This document shows, in pieces, positions 1 to 10,570 of a stretch of DNA of 64,000 nt (position 1 is the stretch's first letter; each line of letters begins with the position of its first letter). The stretch spans positions 15,973,511-16,037,510 of the forward strand of contig CM036159.1 of the NCBI GenBank assembly GCA_020631735.1, in the 5' to 3' direction. This DNA is from Saccharum officinarum (taxonomy: Eukaryota; Streptophyta; Magnoliopsida; Poales; Poaceae). The notes below the pieces were generated by a model that was not told the DNA's origin, made no database searches, and saw only the letters and a list, made by a program, of their open reading frames with translations. The translations under genes and the position numbers were made by a program.

Positions 1-956
1 TGGCTTGTTACAGTTCCAGCAAGGCATGTTGCTAGGAGGAACACTGGAGCTGCCTTGGCCCGCATTACTCTTTGGCAGAGCCACTGTATATGCCTTACGA
101 AACCCAGTCTTTGCAGCAGGCTTTTTCTGCGGCGGACGGAACTTTGTATTCTGAGCAGGAGGGCGAGGAGGAGCTCTCGGGGCAGCTGGAGCTCGAGACT
201 GTGAAGCACTCGCCTCAATGGCCCTCTTGCGGCTCTTAGAAGCAGAATAGATAGCATTGTTGTTCTCTTGAGTTAGAGCATCGCTGATGAAATCATTGAA
301 AGTAGTACATTTGCTAGTGCCCATTGTTTTCATCAGTTTTGGGCCGAGGCCCCTTTTGAAGCTAGCAATCTTTTTGGCATCGGTATCCACAAACTCAGTG
401 GCATACCTTGCCAGGTTGTTGAAAGACTGCAGGTATTCAGTCAAGCTTTTATTGCCCTGCGACAGCCTCATAAACTCTGTGTGCTTGATTGCCATAAGAC
501 CTGGAGGAATATAATTTCCCCGGAATGCCGCCTTAAACTGATCCCAAGCAATCGGTACATGGCAGGCAGCGTGGAACGATAGTGGCTCCACCAAATACCC
601 GCTGGACCATGCAACTGGTGAGAAGCATATTCAGTCTTTAACTCATCAGTCAGGCGAAGCAGACGAAACTTTTGCTCAATAGTATTTAACCACTCATCAG
701 CTTGCAGTGGTTCTTCCGCTTCCTTGAAGAGCGGGGGCTTAGTATCCAGAAAGTCCTTGAAATCACTGTATTGATTGGGCTCTGGGCCCTGGCGGCCAGG
801 ACGAGCCTCCCGGTTAGCCAGCTGGCGCATAGCATCTGCCAACATGCGCTGCCCTTCGACCACTGTCTGCATCAATTCGGCCGGAGTAGGTGGTGGCGGA
901 GGGGGTGGCTGTTCCTCATCCTCATTGCCACGACCCCGACGAAGATTGTACGACAT
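1..956 (-). pseudogene. gag: Ty3/gypsy gag polyprotein, frameshifted, 3' end outside window
   Basis: Gag packages the element RNA into cytoplasmic virus-like particles. The frame starts at ATG 956-954 with an arginine-rich N-terminus and a run of seven prolines. It then reads through a retrotransposon gag domain (motifs EQKF, HQLHGPAGIWW) to about 565, where a one-base-type frameshift occurs. Beyond it the other frame is open to the window edge, with the usual gag continuation (FRGNYIPPG, LARYA, FKRGL), a basic proline-rich linker and the first half of a CCHC knuckle (CWNC near base 20). No ATG lies upstream in frame before the leader. The bases before the ATG (TTTTGCAG) look like a splice acceptor. 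The single break suggests a fairly young but inactive copy. Confidence 0.85.
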
Positions 957-1576
957 CTGCAAAACGCATAGCCAATGAGCACTGACGATGTGGGAAACTT
1001 GTAGATGAATTATTGTAAATATGTCAAACTGACTTCATGAAATAGACTTCTCATAATAATTAAGGCACAATAATTCACCACAACCGCACAATCCATCAAG
1101 ATGCTCTTTGATGAAGGCTTACTCACGGAGAGCACAACGGTTACCGGACCGTTTACGTTGCTATCTACGTGATTTTTGACCGTTTGCACGGGGCTTGGAT
1201 TCGATCTCAAGATTTTTAGTTGACTAGGAAAGGCTACTTCCAACTGACCACAAAGAGACTTCTCAATGAAGAGTTCCATGGTGGATCATGACTAGCCACC
1301 TCGATACCTGCGCGTGCCAAGCAGCACAGCCTTATGTCGCGCGCCATAGGAGGCCCTCGGTCTCGTCGCGGCACCGAAGGGTGCTAATCGTGACACCATC
1401 ATCGAACGCAACATAATAAGACATCAAGTTGTGATCGAAATTAACAGGTTCAAACTACATTCAGGAAACATACGGTTCAACCTTACATCCCAAAGTCGAG
1501 TTTATTACAAGGCCTCACTCCTTCACAGGGAGAGCCCAAAAGACGATCCTAACATTAAAGGCACGTGATGACTACT
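957..1576 (-). other. Leader between the H3-like ORF and gag
   Basis: This 620-bp stretch of the element's 5' leader contains no ORF that I recognise. The last bases before gag are pyrimidine-rich and end in GCAG directly at the start codon, compatible with a 3' splice site. Confidence 0.5.
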
Positions 1577-2191
1577 CTAAGCATCATCCTCCGAGTCGGT
1601 GTCATGGATCTCCCCGCCGTCCTCATCACTGACAGGCTCTAACTCCTCGTCTTCTTCTTCTTCTGGCTCTTCCTCTGGTGCTTCTGCAGGTGGGGCATCC
1701 TGTGGTCCATCAACCTCCACTTCATCATCATCCTCAGCTATGAAGATGCCTGATCCCATATCTTCATCTACATTGTTGTTTCTAGGTAGCAGGGGATTAA
1801 GCTCGTTGTTCAGGCGGTGCACTTCTTCATGAAGATTATCGTTGTATTCTTCAGCGTTCTCCAACTGTTGCTCGAGCTCAAACTGGCGAACTCTCAGAAC
1901 GTTCTCCTCGTGCCAGGCTTCATCCCTCTGTTCCATCACACGGACCAACATGCGTTGACAGTTGCGGTTTGCCACTGTCAACCTCTGGACTGCAAGCGTT
2001 TCTTGATCACGATCATGAATCACTTGTTCCAGTTGTTGCCGTGCTGCATCCCTAGCAGCAGTCACCTCTGCCAGCTCTGCCCTCAGCCTTTCCACCTCAG
2101 TAGGCTCAGGGCGGGGCTCACGTGGAGCGAGCTGGTGACGCGGTGCCCTGCCCCCAGTGGACTTACGAGCGGTCCTCTTGGTACGTGCCAT
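1577..2191 (-). CDS. Extra leader ORF: histone H3-tail-like N-terminus, coiled coil, acidic tail
   Basis: The first in-frame ATG (2191-2189) opens a 204-residue ORF. After loss of Met its N-terminus would be ARTKRTARKSTGG and so on: 18 of the first 21 residues match canonical histone H3. K4, the ARKS motif around K9/S10 and R17 are kept; Q5 is Arg, K14 is Arg and K18 is His. The histone fold is absent. Residues about 35-140 are heptad-like and charged (coiled coil predicted by eye), and the last 55 residues are strongly acidic (Glu/Asp runs). The ORF sits between the primer-binding site and gag on the same strand as gag, so it is an accessory ORF of the retrotransposon. ACAG directly before the ATG could be a splice acceptor. 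It is uninterrupted although gag is broken. Function is unknown; binding of histone readers or modifying enzymes is only an inference. Confidence 0.7.
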   Translation of the reverse strand: MARTKRTARKSTGGRAPRHQLAPREPRPEPTEVERLRAELAEVTAARDAARQQLEQVIHDRDQETLAVQRLTVANRNCQRMLVRVMEQRDEAWHEENVLRVRQFELEQQLENAEEYNDNLHEEVHRLNNELNPLLPRNNNVDEDMGSGIFIAEDDDEVEVDGPQDAPPAEAPEEEPEEEEDEELEPVSDEDGGEIHDTDSEDDA

Positions 2192-2952
2192 CTGTAGCAA
2201 CAAGATAAGATACGACTTAAAGTGAGGATCATTTAGGGGATACGAAATTTACTTTAGTCGGGAGTACAGAACTTTTAAGGAGGGAGTAAATGATATGTAT
2301 GATATAATTAAACATGATGCATGCACGTTTCGTACGTCCTCTCACCTTAGTAGAAACCTAGAGTTCTAACGCTAGGCGGTGGCATACATACGTTCTCTCA
2401 TATAAGCGAAACTATCGGTCTACTCGTTACGCTGTTAGTGTACCTGCAGAAAATTTCATTGCAGCCCAACAATTCCCAAAATATGCACCCAAGAAAGCAG
2501 TAAATTAAATACTTTCCATATACACATCCCCGGATGTATATATTTCAGTATCAAAGCTACCCGATTGATAGATGCCCACAATTAAGTGTTTTTACATAGT
2601 TACATGGTTTAAACATGTAAAGATGTAAGTCACCAAAACTACTCTCCCCTAGACCGCCGGTTGGACGATCATGCTCTCACAACTCACACTTACCAGAGCG
2701 TCGAGGTAATTGATCCATACATTACCACCCAAGTGGATGGCATCCATACAATTTCACGCCGTATGGACGACGAAACAGAAACAAACAAGGCCCCCAAGTT
2801 AGTCTTTATAATAAGCCACCTAAGAGTCCTTATTTGGGCTAAGGGTTGTGATCACTGGCATACCTATAAAATAATTTTTAGAGTTTAACCCTTTTCGCAA
2901 ACAAATACTTTTGTTTTTAATTACCCGTAACATGTGTTTAATGTTGAATTAT
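2192..2952 (-). other. Proximal 5' leader of the Ty3/gypsy element
   Basis: This AT-rich sequence between the primer-binding site and the H3-like ORF has no ORF I can assign. It would hold the packaging signal and any splice donor for the two downstream ORFs. Confidence 0.4.
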
Positions 2953-2964
2953 GCTCCGGTACCA
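2953..2964 (-). other. Primer-binding site, initiator tRNA-Met type
   Basis: The minus strand reads TGGTACCGGAGC two bases after the LTR terminus. It matches the usual initiator-Met site TGGTATCAGAGC at 10 of 12 positions. Confidence 0.7.
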
Positions 2965-4445
2965 GCTGTAACAGAACCGACCAAATTATAAGAGCACAAG
3001 TACGAAAACAAGCACCGAAGCGCTCAAATTTTCAAACTTGAGCCCATATAATCCCGGTAGTCAATCGAAATCACGAAGGATTTCAAACCAAACTGCTTAC
3101 AACCAGGATCGCATCATTCAACATACAACATCATACGATACATTTCGCAAGAAGTCCAGAAATAAGTTTACACCATGGAGTAGCAAATATTACAAACCAA
3201 GTTTGAAAGTAGCGGAAGCATAACACACACATTAGTTAATTAAATACTGCCAGTCTGGATGATCGACATCTCGCAAAAGCATGAGGAAAGTACATAAAGA
3301 TGATCACGCCCAAGTGATCTAGTCATCATCACCCGCAGGGTGGAGACACGTCTTGCAGAAGCCCTGATAAAGCATGTCATCTGCAACAGGAGGGAATAAA
3401 CCCTGAGTACTGGAATGTACTCAGCTAGACTTACCCGTCGAAAACCAGAAATAAAGTGACACCAAGGATTATGCAAGGCTTACACAAGAGGCTAGCTGAC
3501 ATAACATTTTGCATAAAGGCATAAGTAATTGAAACTCTTATAACCTGTACTAGCAGTTATTTTTAGCATTTACCTGTCATCTATCTTAGCACCTGTACTA
3601 AACATACACTTGATTATAATCAAACAACATGATTATTATATCCATAGCAGGTATATCATTATGGCAACATTGTATCATTCCCTTAACCACCAGTTCATTT
3701 AATGAGTTCTACGTTGCCGCTGCTCAAGTCAAGTGCTCACTAACCGGGAGCGACGGCGATTCGAATCGAATTCCTATCCAGCTGGAGGGGTATTTCTAAC
3801 ACTCACCGCGCAGGCCCCTGCCAGGGTCGCACAAGCCACCGTTTCATATGATTCAGGAATCGCGGGTCCGAATGATGTCGCGACCCCAAGGGCGACACTC
3901 TGCCAGGTGATAGGGACTCTAACCCCCCCTTGGTCTCACGCCAATGTCCCCAAGCACATCCTTTCTCTCCTCCAAGAAGCAACCTACCATTCGATTTCCG
4001 GCCTGAATCACATTACTCGGCTTCGCGGTCGGAACGACTTATCCGGCCAACTAAGTGTTAGACTGCGTTCAACATGACTCAAGGACGTACAGCGAATCGG
4101 TCCTTAAACGACTCAGACGGGCATAGCTCCACACCCAAGACGTGAAGTGTCTTGCGGCTGTACTATCGAACTCCCGCCCGGTCTCAATTTCATTTTTAAG
4201 CATGGTTCCATCCACGATAGCCATAAAGCCACTCGTGACTCCTTCCTACATCTCGCGGATGACCGGAAATCACCCGACTTCTACCGTACTAAGCAGGGCT
4301 AAGCATTGACACGTGCCTAAACCTAATATAGGATTAAGTACGATATCTGGACAAGGACAGGTATAATGCAACGAGTGTTTTCATATAACTCCTACAACTT
4401 AATGCAGTAAACAATTAAAAGTACTCAAGATATATTTATAAAACG

Positions 4446-4640
4446 ATGGGTTCAGCATGCACCGGGGCTTGCCTTTCAGAAAAGTCGAGGGCCGGTGGTC
4501 TGGACACTCAGGAAGGTCGTCTGCGGGCACTCCTTCGCCTGCTGGATCCTCGGGCTCCTGCTGCTCCTGGTCCTCTTCCGGAATCACAGGCTCGAATTCG
4601 AGGAGTGTTACCCCCTCCGGTACACCTATTGCATGAGTGC
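4446..4640 (-). other. Short coding-like segment inside the LTR
   Basis: About 65 codons on the minus strand are GC-rich with an acidic, non-repetitive composition (LEFEPVIPEEDQEQQEPEDP) followed by CPDHRPSTF, in clear contrast with the AT-rich LTR around it. It could be a captured exon or a diverged reading frame of the element. No family recognised. Confidence 0.25.
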
Positions 4641-6194
4641 ACAATAAATATAATGGATGCATAAATGGGTGCAACATGCTCGGAATGGAATGCATTTCAG
4701 AATAAAATACTCTATTCAAGTTATTTTACTAGTACGTGCAAATCTCTTCTCTAGTAGAGAAGTACTCACCTAATCTACTTAGCCTAAGATAAAGCTGCTC
4801 ATCCTCAGTTAAGGCCCTAACACCTAACAAATACAAAAGTAGCATGTCTTAGGATATTACACCATATCAAACAGCAAAACACCACAGAAAGCATTCTGGA
4901 CAGCAGCTACTTGTTTTTATCACAACTGAAGATTTACAATTCCAAAAGATATGATCTAAGACAATCTGGAAAGCCTAAGAAATACTCTACAATTCATTTT
5001 CAGACCTCAACCCCAAACTCATAAGTTTTCCACATCAAACTTCACAAGTTCCAGAATCTGTCCTCTCAAAACAGAGAGTAGCAGATTCTGAACTGCCACT
5101 TAAAACAACAGTAACTCTCAAACTACAAAGCCAAATGTTCCCAAATTTTGACACAAGCTAGTTCATCAAGTTTACTGTGACTTTGATATTTACAAGTTTT
5201 CCAGCAACAAACTTTATCAAAGGTCAAACTTAGAAATACTTCCAGCTGTCCAGAAAACATAAAATTACAAAGGTTAAATATTTGTTGATATGGCCAAAGT
5301 CTCCTAAAACCAAACGAATGTTACTAACAGTTCACATTAGGTATAAAAACACCAGAAAGTAAGGTGGAACCAATTAGAATATTTATTTAACCCCATTTCT
5401 TAATTTACTTAATTATTTAGGTGGAATTTTAAACATATAGGTAAACTGCTCCTAAAATTCTACAAAAATTACAGGGGACTCTCTGACCTCAAAATAGACT
5501 ACAGTAAAAATTTGAACAAGTTTTATTCACAGAAACTCCCTATACAAAATTCACAAGTCCAAAAGGCTGATTTTTGCATAATTCATAAATCATATTGAAA
5601 AGTATCAAACAACAGATTTCATATTTTTCTTAGACACTTTAGGGTACCAAGACATTCTCCAAAAATTTACAATAACATTGCACATGTAGAAAAATTATAA
5701 AAATTACTTCAATTATTTCCTAGAATAAAATGATAGCCTTATAACTTGAAAATTACTTAAGCACTGATGCCCAAATTTTTACCATAGCTAGGACTAGCAT
5801 AGAGTAACCTACCCACCAAATTTCATAATTTATGGAACACTACAGCTCAAGTTATAAATTAAGCAAATTTGCATGCAATCCAAAACACATTTAAAGGATC
5901 TAATAAATTCTTACAGAATTTAAACATCTCATGCCAGATCCATATTTTTCTAAAATACTACACATCCAATAGATTCTAACAAAATTTATTTCATGATTTT
6001 TGGATCACTAAAACCCTAGATTCCTATTTTTCCAACTAGTACAACAATCAGTATCAAAATAGTAAAAATTCATTTTCACTTCGGACGATTGGGCCGGCCC
6101 GGAAACGAACTCGGCCCACAACGTTTTTCCCCGCGCGCTCGGCCCGCTCAGCGCCCCTGCCTGCGCGCGCGACGCTGACGGTGGGCCCCCGCGG

Positions 6195-6917
6195 TCAGTG
6201 ACCGAAACAGGGGAGCCGACACCCCGCGAGCTCCGGTGAGCTCGAGCTCGCCGGAGAAGGGCTCGCGCGGCTCACCGAACACGGCATCGTGCTCTCCGTC
6301 ACCTGGCGCACTGATTGGTACCCGTAGGATGAATGGGAATGGGGTGGAGAGGGCCTGCCACCGTGCGCGGCGGCCGGTGACCTCCGGTGGCGGCGCACCG
6401 TCGCCGGTGAAGAAGCATAGTGCGGTTTGGGCTCGGTACGAGCTTCACCGGGGCAAGGTGGTTCCGTTTTGCGAGTAAGGGGAGATGGAGACGGGCCCGA
6501 AGCACCCCGACCACGGTGAGGTCCCATGGCGGGCTCCGGCGACCCTCGGAGGCGGAGAAGAAGATAATGCAGCTCACCTAGGGTCCAATCGTGGGTTTCG
6601 GTAGGTCCAGGGGGTGGAGGGTGTCGAGGCGGAGGAACTGGCGAGCTCAGGCGGCCGGTGGTGTGGCGTGGCTCACGGTCGAGCTCGTCGGAGAAGAAAG
6701 GGGAATGGCGGCTCGGTTCTTTCCCTTTTGCAAACGAGAGGGAAGGAGGAGGAGGGAATGGATGGTTGATGTCGGGGCGACCGCAGAGGTGCCCTTCATG
6801 CGCTCGGCAGCTGGCCAAGGCGCCAGGTCGCGCGCGGCGCGTGGAGGGACACGCGGCGGCGACGGTCTGTGGCCGGTCGGCCACTGACGAAACTGAACCC
6901 GAGTTCAGCGATGCCAT
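6195..6917 (-). other. GC-rich island of the LTR with a long open frame
   Basis: Within an otherwise AT-rich LTR, about 6080-6950 is strongly GC-rich and open in several frames on both strands. The longest minus-strand frame is 240 codons, rich in Pro, Ser and Arg with no domain I recognise. Long open frames are expected by chance at this composition. It more likely belongs to the transcribed part of the LTR than to a protein gene. Confidence 0.3.
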
Positions 6918-7800
6918 CGGCAGTGACTGACAGCGTGTTTTCGAACGTGATTAACTTCTAAACCAGCCGGTTTCAGTCCAAGGTGGCAACATCAAGTTTG
7001 TAGAGCTATGTGAGGGCAACAAAATTGTCAATTGGAGCTTAGACTGGTTCGGCCTATATTTCAAACTACATGGCCTCAAAGTAGTGCACGATAAAACTGA
7101 AACCGGGTTTCAGTTAACAAAGCCGACTGACAGCCCAAGTTCATGACATGATAACTCTTGAACCATTGAGAACCAGACTTGGGTAATATTGACAAAGTTG
7201 TAGGGCTACATGTGATCTACAAGTTTGTCAATATGAGTGAAGGCTGGTTTGGCTTGGTTTGCAAACTACAAGCTTCTAAAGTAGACATCAGTGAAACTGT
7301 AAGGTCCAATTCCAGACTTAGAAAAATTCTAAGTCCTGGGATTACACCACTAGCTGACTTGTGGGCCACTTTTGAGCATGTTGTGGTCATTTTCATGAGA
7401 TGGTCATATTGAGACTTTTGTTCCCCATGAATTTCTTTATAACTTTGCTTAAGGGTGCTCTTCCATGCAAAGTCTCTAAATTAGACTTTCTAATTGGTCA
7501 AACTAGAGCCTTCTATGGTCAATTGGGGGTCAAACTTGTCTTGGAGGGTAATTTTGTAATTTTGGTCAACCTGAACCTTGATCCAATTGTTACCCTAAGT
7601 ATAGCTAAGGTGTGGTAGGTCATGATTGACTACTTTACCTTTTTGTTACACCAACCCCCCCCCAAGTATTTTATAGAATCAATCAAACAAACCCTAAACA
7701 AACACATGAATTGCATTACATGAAATACTAAACATGGATTATGCATGTCATGCTTATGCAAATGCAATGCAATTAAGGACTAAACACTTGAGGTGTTACA

Positions 7801-7805
7801 GAAGG
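7801..7805 (+). repeat. Presumed 5-bp target-site duplication (right copy)
   Basis: GAAGG follows the LTR terminus directly. In copy B the uninterrupted site reads CCTTGAAGGGGTAC, so GAAGG is the expected duplication. The left copy is outside the window. Confidence 0.5.
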
Positions 7806-7960
7806 GGTACACTACCCCTCCAAGGCCTCGAGGGCTACACCCGACGGGTGCGCTCGCACGCATCCACCAGAAAAATCCTCGAGAACACGAAACAAATTGA
7901 TCGCTCATCTCTAAGCATCTAGAAGAATAAAACTTATTCCTCTAAAGGCTCGGAGGCTAC

Positions 7961-9030
7961 TGTCGGGTACCAGCAAAACAGGGTACCTTATTTTCATCAC
8001 AAAACCACCCACCAAGGCAAATATTACGGCCCACGACCCATCACAGCCAGCTCAGGCTTTACTCCGCTCAAAACCAAAGCCTAAGGATAAGCACCCGAGC
8101 CCCCCAGCGCTCCTCCGCTTCGTCAGACCCCTCTCCGTCTCATTCGACCCCCGTGATGTCAGCTAGGCGTCCGAGCCCTGTGACGTCATCAAGGCGCTCG
8201 ACCCCTTTGCACAGTTACTGCTTTGCTCAACCCCCTACTGTAACACACTGCTATAGGCATGCACGGGCCCCTACCTTTTCTTGCTAAGGAACAGGAGCTC
8301 GCCACGTCGCATAGGATTATCTGGGAACTTATAACACCTGATTCATAATCCGATCAAGGCTTCCACGGTTCTTTCTCGCCCCCACGGCAGTAATAAGGAG
8401 AAGGTACACTACGCCACACCCTACCATATTCACCTCAATGGGACGAGGAGCAACGGCCGTCCAGGCCCCCCCACCTTTTTGCTGGTACAGCTTCGGGGCC
8501 ACGAAATCTTCTTCATCATGACACCATGTCAGGGTATGGCCTTGCCACGTCAACTGTGATACATCTAAAACCACGGCATGCCACCACCACGATGACGACT
8601 GTGCAAATGCACGAACTGAGAGGAAGTTAGGAATAGGGAGCACCTTAGAGCTTTTTTCTTTCTATTTTCGTACATCCAGATACTGTAACCCGATTTCTCC
8701 CTTTGCATACTATAAAAGGGGAGGGAAGGACCCTCGACAGGACACGTTGGACAATGTCCAGCAACGGCAATGTACTAAGCATACACTCAAACACTCGAAC
8801 ACACCCAAATACAGAGACCTGGGAGCTATCCCTCTCTCGACCAACTTGTATCCCCTACTACAAGCACTTCGGTGCAAAGCAACATGAGCAGCAGCGAGCA
8901 CTAGAAGTAAGGACGTTCAGCCCGAACCAGTATAAACCTTGTGTCCGCCTTGCACACCATCGGAGGCTCCGACGCGTGGCATCATTCACTTGTCTCGTCT
9001 CTACACACCCTCTATTCTAGAACACCGACA
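7961..9030 (+). repeat. R 3' LTR, copy A (1070 bp)
   Basis: It starts TGTCGGGTACC and ends ACACCGACA, giving a 6-bp perfect terminal inverted repeat TGTCGG/CCGACA. A TATAAAA box lies at 8711-8717 downstream of a conserved block. A purine-rich stretch with GGCTCGGAGGCTAC precedes it, as expected for a polypurine tract. Confidence 0.85.
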
Positions 9031-10530
9031 TGATGATATATTAGATTATGCTACATCTGCTTTAATTTTATAGTCTAAGATGTTGATAAAAATCCAATGG
9101 TATTTATAGAACCGGGAAGTGGTGTTGATGTAGAAACTATCATCTCGCCGTGCATGTTACCCATTCTAGTCCAACCAATGACTCTAGTCAGACCATAGAA
9201 TACACTTGAATACTGAATTACTGCTAGTTAAGAAAATAGACAAAAGCATATTACATAAAAAACTAAATTACTGAACACTGACAGCCAAATACCAGGTGCA
9301 ATTGATGATTCAAAATTATGAAAATGCTAATCCACCTATATCAAAATTACTAATGTGAGCAGTAATTCTTCATGACGTTTGAAGTGTAGCCGGCAAGACA
9401 GACCTCACTATTTGGAACATCATATGTTATTCCACAAAGAACAGGTCTAACAACTGATTGGGAACTCTATGAAAGAGTACTTAAACCACAGAAAATATCA
9501 AATATTTCAGTTGCTCAATGCGGAAAAAGCCTAAATATTAAACTTCGGATCACATGCCCTTTATATTAAACACAAATCTCATCAAATTATATTTCTCTGT
9601 ATAAAATGCACTGAAATGGCATACTGAATTTAGTAGTACCAAATTAAAATTAGGTTCCACAACTTGCACAAGAGACAGGTCATTTTCAATGCATTGGTAA
9701 CAAAGGAATTTGGATTTCCCATTTGACCAGTTGATAAACAAAAAACCAACGTAACAGGAGAATAGCGGCTCGATGAACAGAATTGCACTAATAAACCATA
9801 CCAATCAGTTTATGAGAATGACCAAATAAGAGAACTTACTGCAAGTCCAACCATGCCAAGTCCACAAACATCAACAACAGAACCAGCTTCATCTGCAGTA
9901 TTCCACAATGCTCCAAGACCTGGATGATTGTTAAGAACAGAGCACACTTTAGTGTATACACGTCAGTAATTCATTCAGTTTAGCATGAGTATGATTTTTT
10001 TGAGCCCTCGCATGAGTATGATTATTCACAAATAATTAATTTTGCAGAATAAGAGTATTGATTAGACACAAATGGCATGCGAGTTTCATTGTGAGATCAA
10101 AACCACAAACAGTAGTTCAGCACCAAAAAAATAACAAAAATTGCATGTTTGTGAGCATGGCTAATGCTAATTCTACGGTTGGAATATTAAGAATGTAAAT
10201 ACACACGGAAGATACTTGCAATTGATTCACCCTACTGAAAATAGATATGATCCATCAACTGTTCCTATGCTTTCCTATCAGTACTATGATTGTTGTCATC
10301 TTGAACAACCCTCTACGTTCAAATCCTGACTCTGCCCCTGCTACTCGTTTATTTTTGTAAGAAGAAAGAGAAAAGAGAAATGACTCCTACAGTCCTATTA
10401 CAGTAGCTGCTGTGATAGCCTGTTAGAGCTATGCCATTATGCAAACGAGGCCTTAGCTTCTGTATTTCAGTAGAGGCAGCGTATGGTCACCGACTCACGG
10501 TCGTATGGTATTGTATTGACTGCAGCGAAA
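9031..10530. other. Intergenic sequence around the ADH relic (copy A)
   Basis: Apart from the exon relic, this AT-rich stretch shows no convincing coding region. A short ORF at 9550-9804 (minus) is low-complexity and not recognised. Confidence 0.5.
9840..9919 (-). pseudogene. Alcohol dehydrogenase class III-like exon relic (copy A)
   Basis: One 80-bp minus-strand exon is bounded by CATCCAG before it and GTAAGT after it. It encodes [14 protein letters not shown] and then CGLGMVGLA. This matches, from memory, the coenzyme-binding exon of class III ADH / S-nitrosoglutathione reductase (GLGAVWNTAK...GLGTVGLA), including both exon borders. No other ADH exon was recognised in the surrounding 1.5 kb. 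Copy A has lost one codon relative to copy B and carries Asp where copy B has Ala. Dead fragment; family call fairly likely. Confidence 0.55.
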
Positions 10531-10570
10531 TCTATATCTATATCGATATCTATATCTATATCTATATCTA
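10531..10570 (+). repeat. TCTATA microsatellite at the Helitron 5' end (copy A)
   Basis: About 6-7 units of TCTATA, interrupted by one CGATATC variant. The same site in copy B carries about 11 uninterrupted units. Confidence 0.9.

Larger units (their letters stand above)
1..7800 (-). mobile_element. Ty3/gypsy LTR retrotransposon, 5' part (continues beyond left edge)
   Basis: Reading on the minus strand, an LTR (7800 to 2967) is followed by a primer-binding site, a leader with an extra ORF, and gag running off the left edge. The right border is fixed in two ways. The LTR ends TGTAACA/TGTTACA are perfect inverted repeats, and homology between duplicated copies A and B breaks exactly after base 7800. 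The very long LTR and the gag type fit the Tekay/Del group of chromoviruses, but pol lies outside the window, so the lineage is inferred. The element inserted into the internal region of the R retrotransposon. Confidence 0.85.
2967..7800 (-). repeat. 5' LTR of the Ty3/gypsy element (4.83 kb)
   Basis: The plus strand begins TGTAACAG at 2967 and ends GTGTTACA at 7800, a perfect 7-bp terminal inverted repeat with TG/CA ends. The primer-binding site abuts the inner end. The LTR is mostly AT-rich with a GC-rich island near 6080-6950. The second LTR is outside the window, so identity and age cannot be judged. Confidence 0.85.
7801..9030 (+). mobile_element. R Ty3/gypsy element, 3' end (copy A)
   Basis: The last 160 bp of the R internal region (7801-7960) and a complete 3' LTR remain to the right of the inserted Ty3/gypsy LTR. 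The rest of R would lie beyond the left edge. The intact counterpart is at 31823-33051. Confidence 0.85.

Noticed and set aside
1599..2197. Plus-strand ORFs (Ser-rich and others) opposite the H3-like ORF
   Set aside because: They are mirror frames of the acidic, Glu/Asp-rich minus-strand ORF and have no features of their own.
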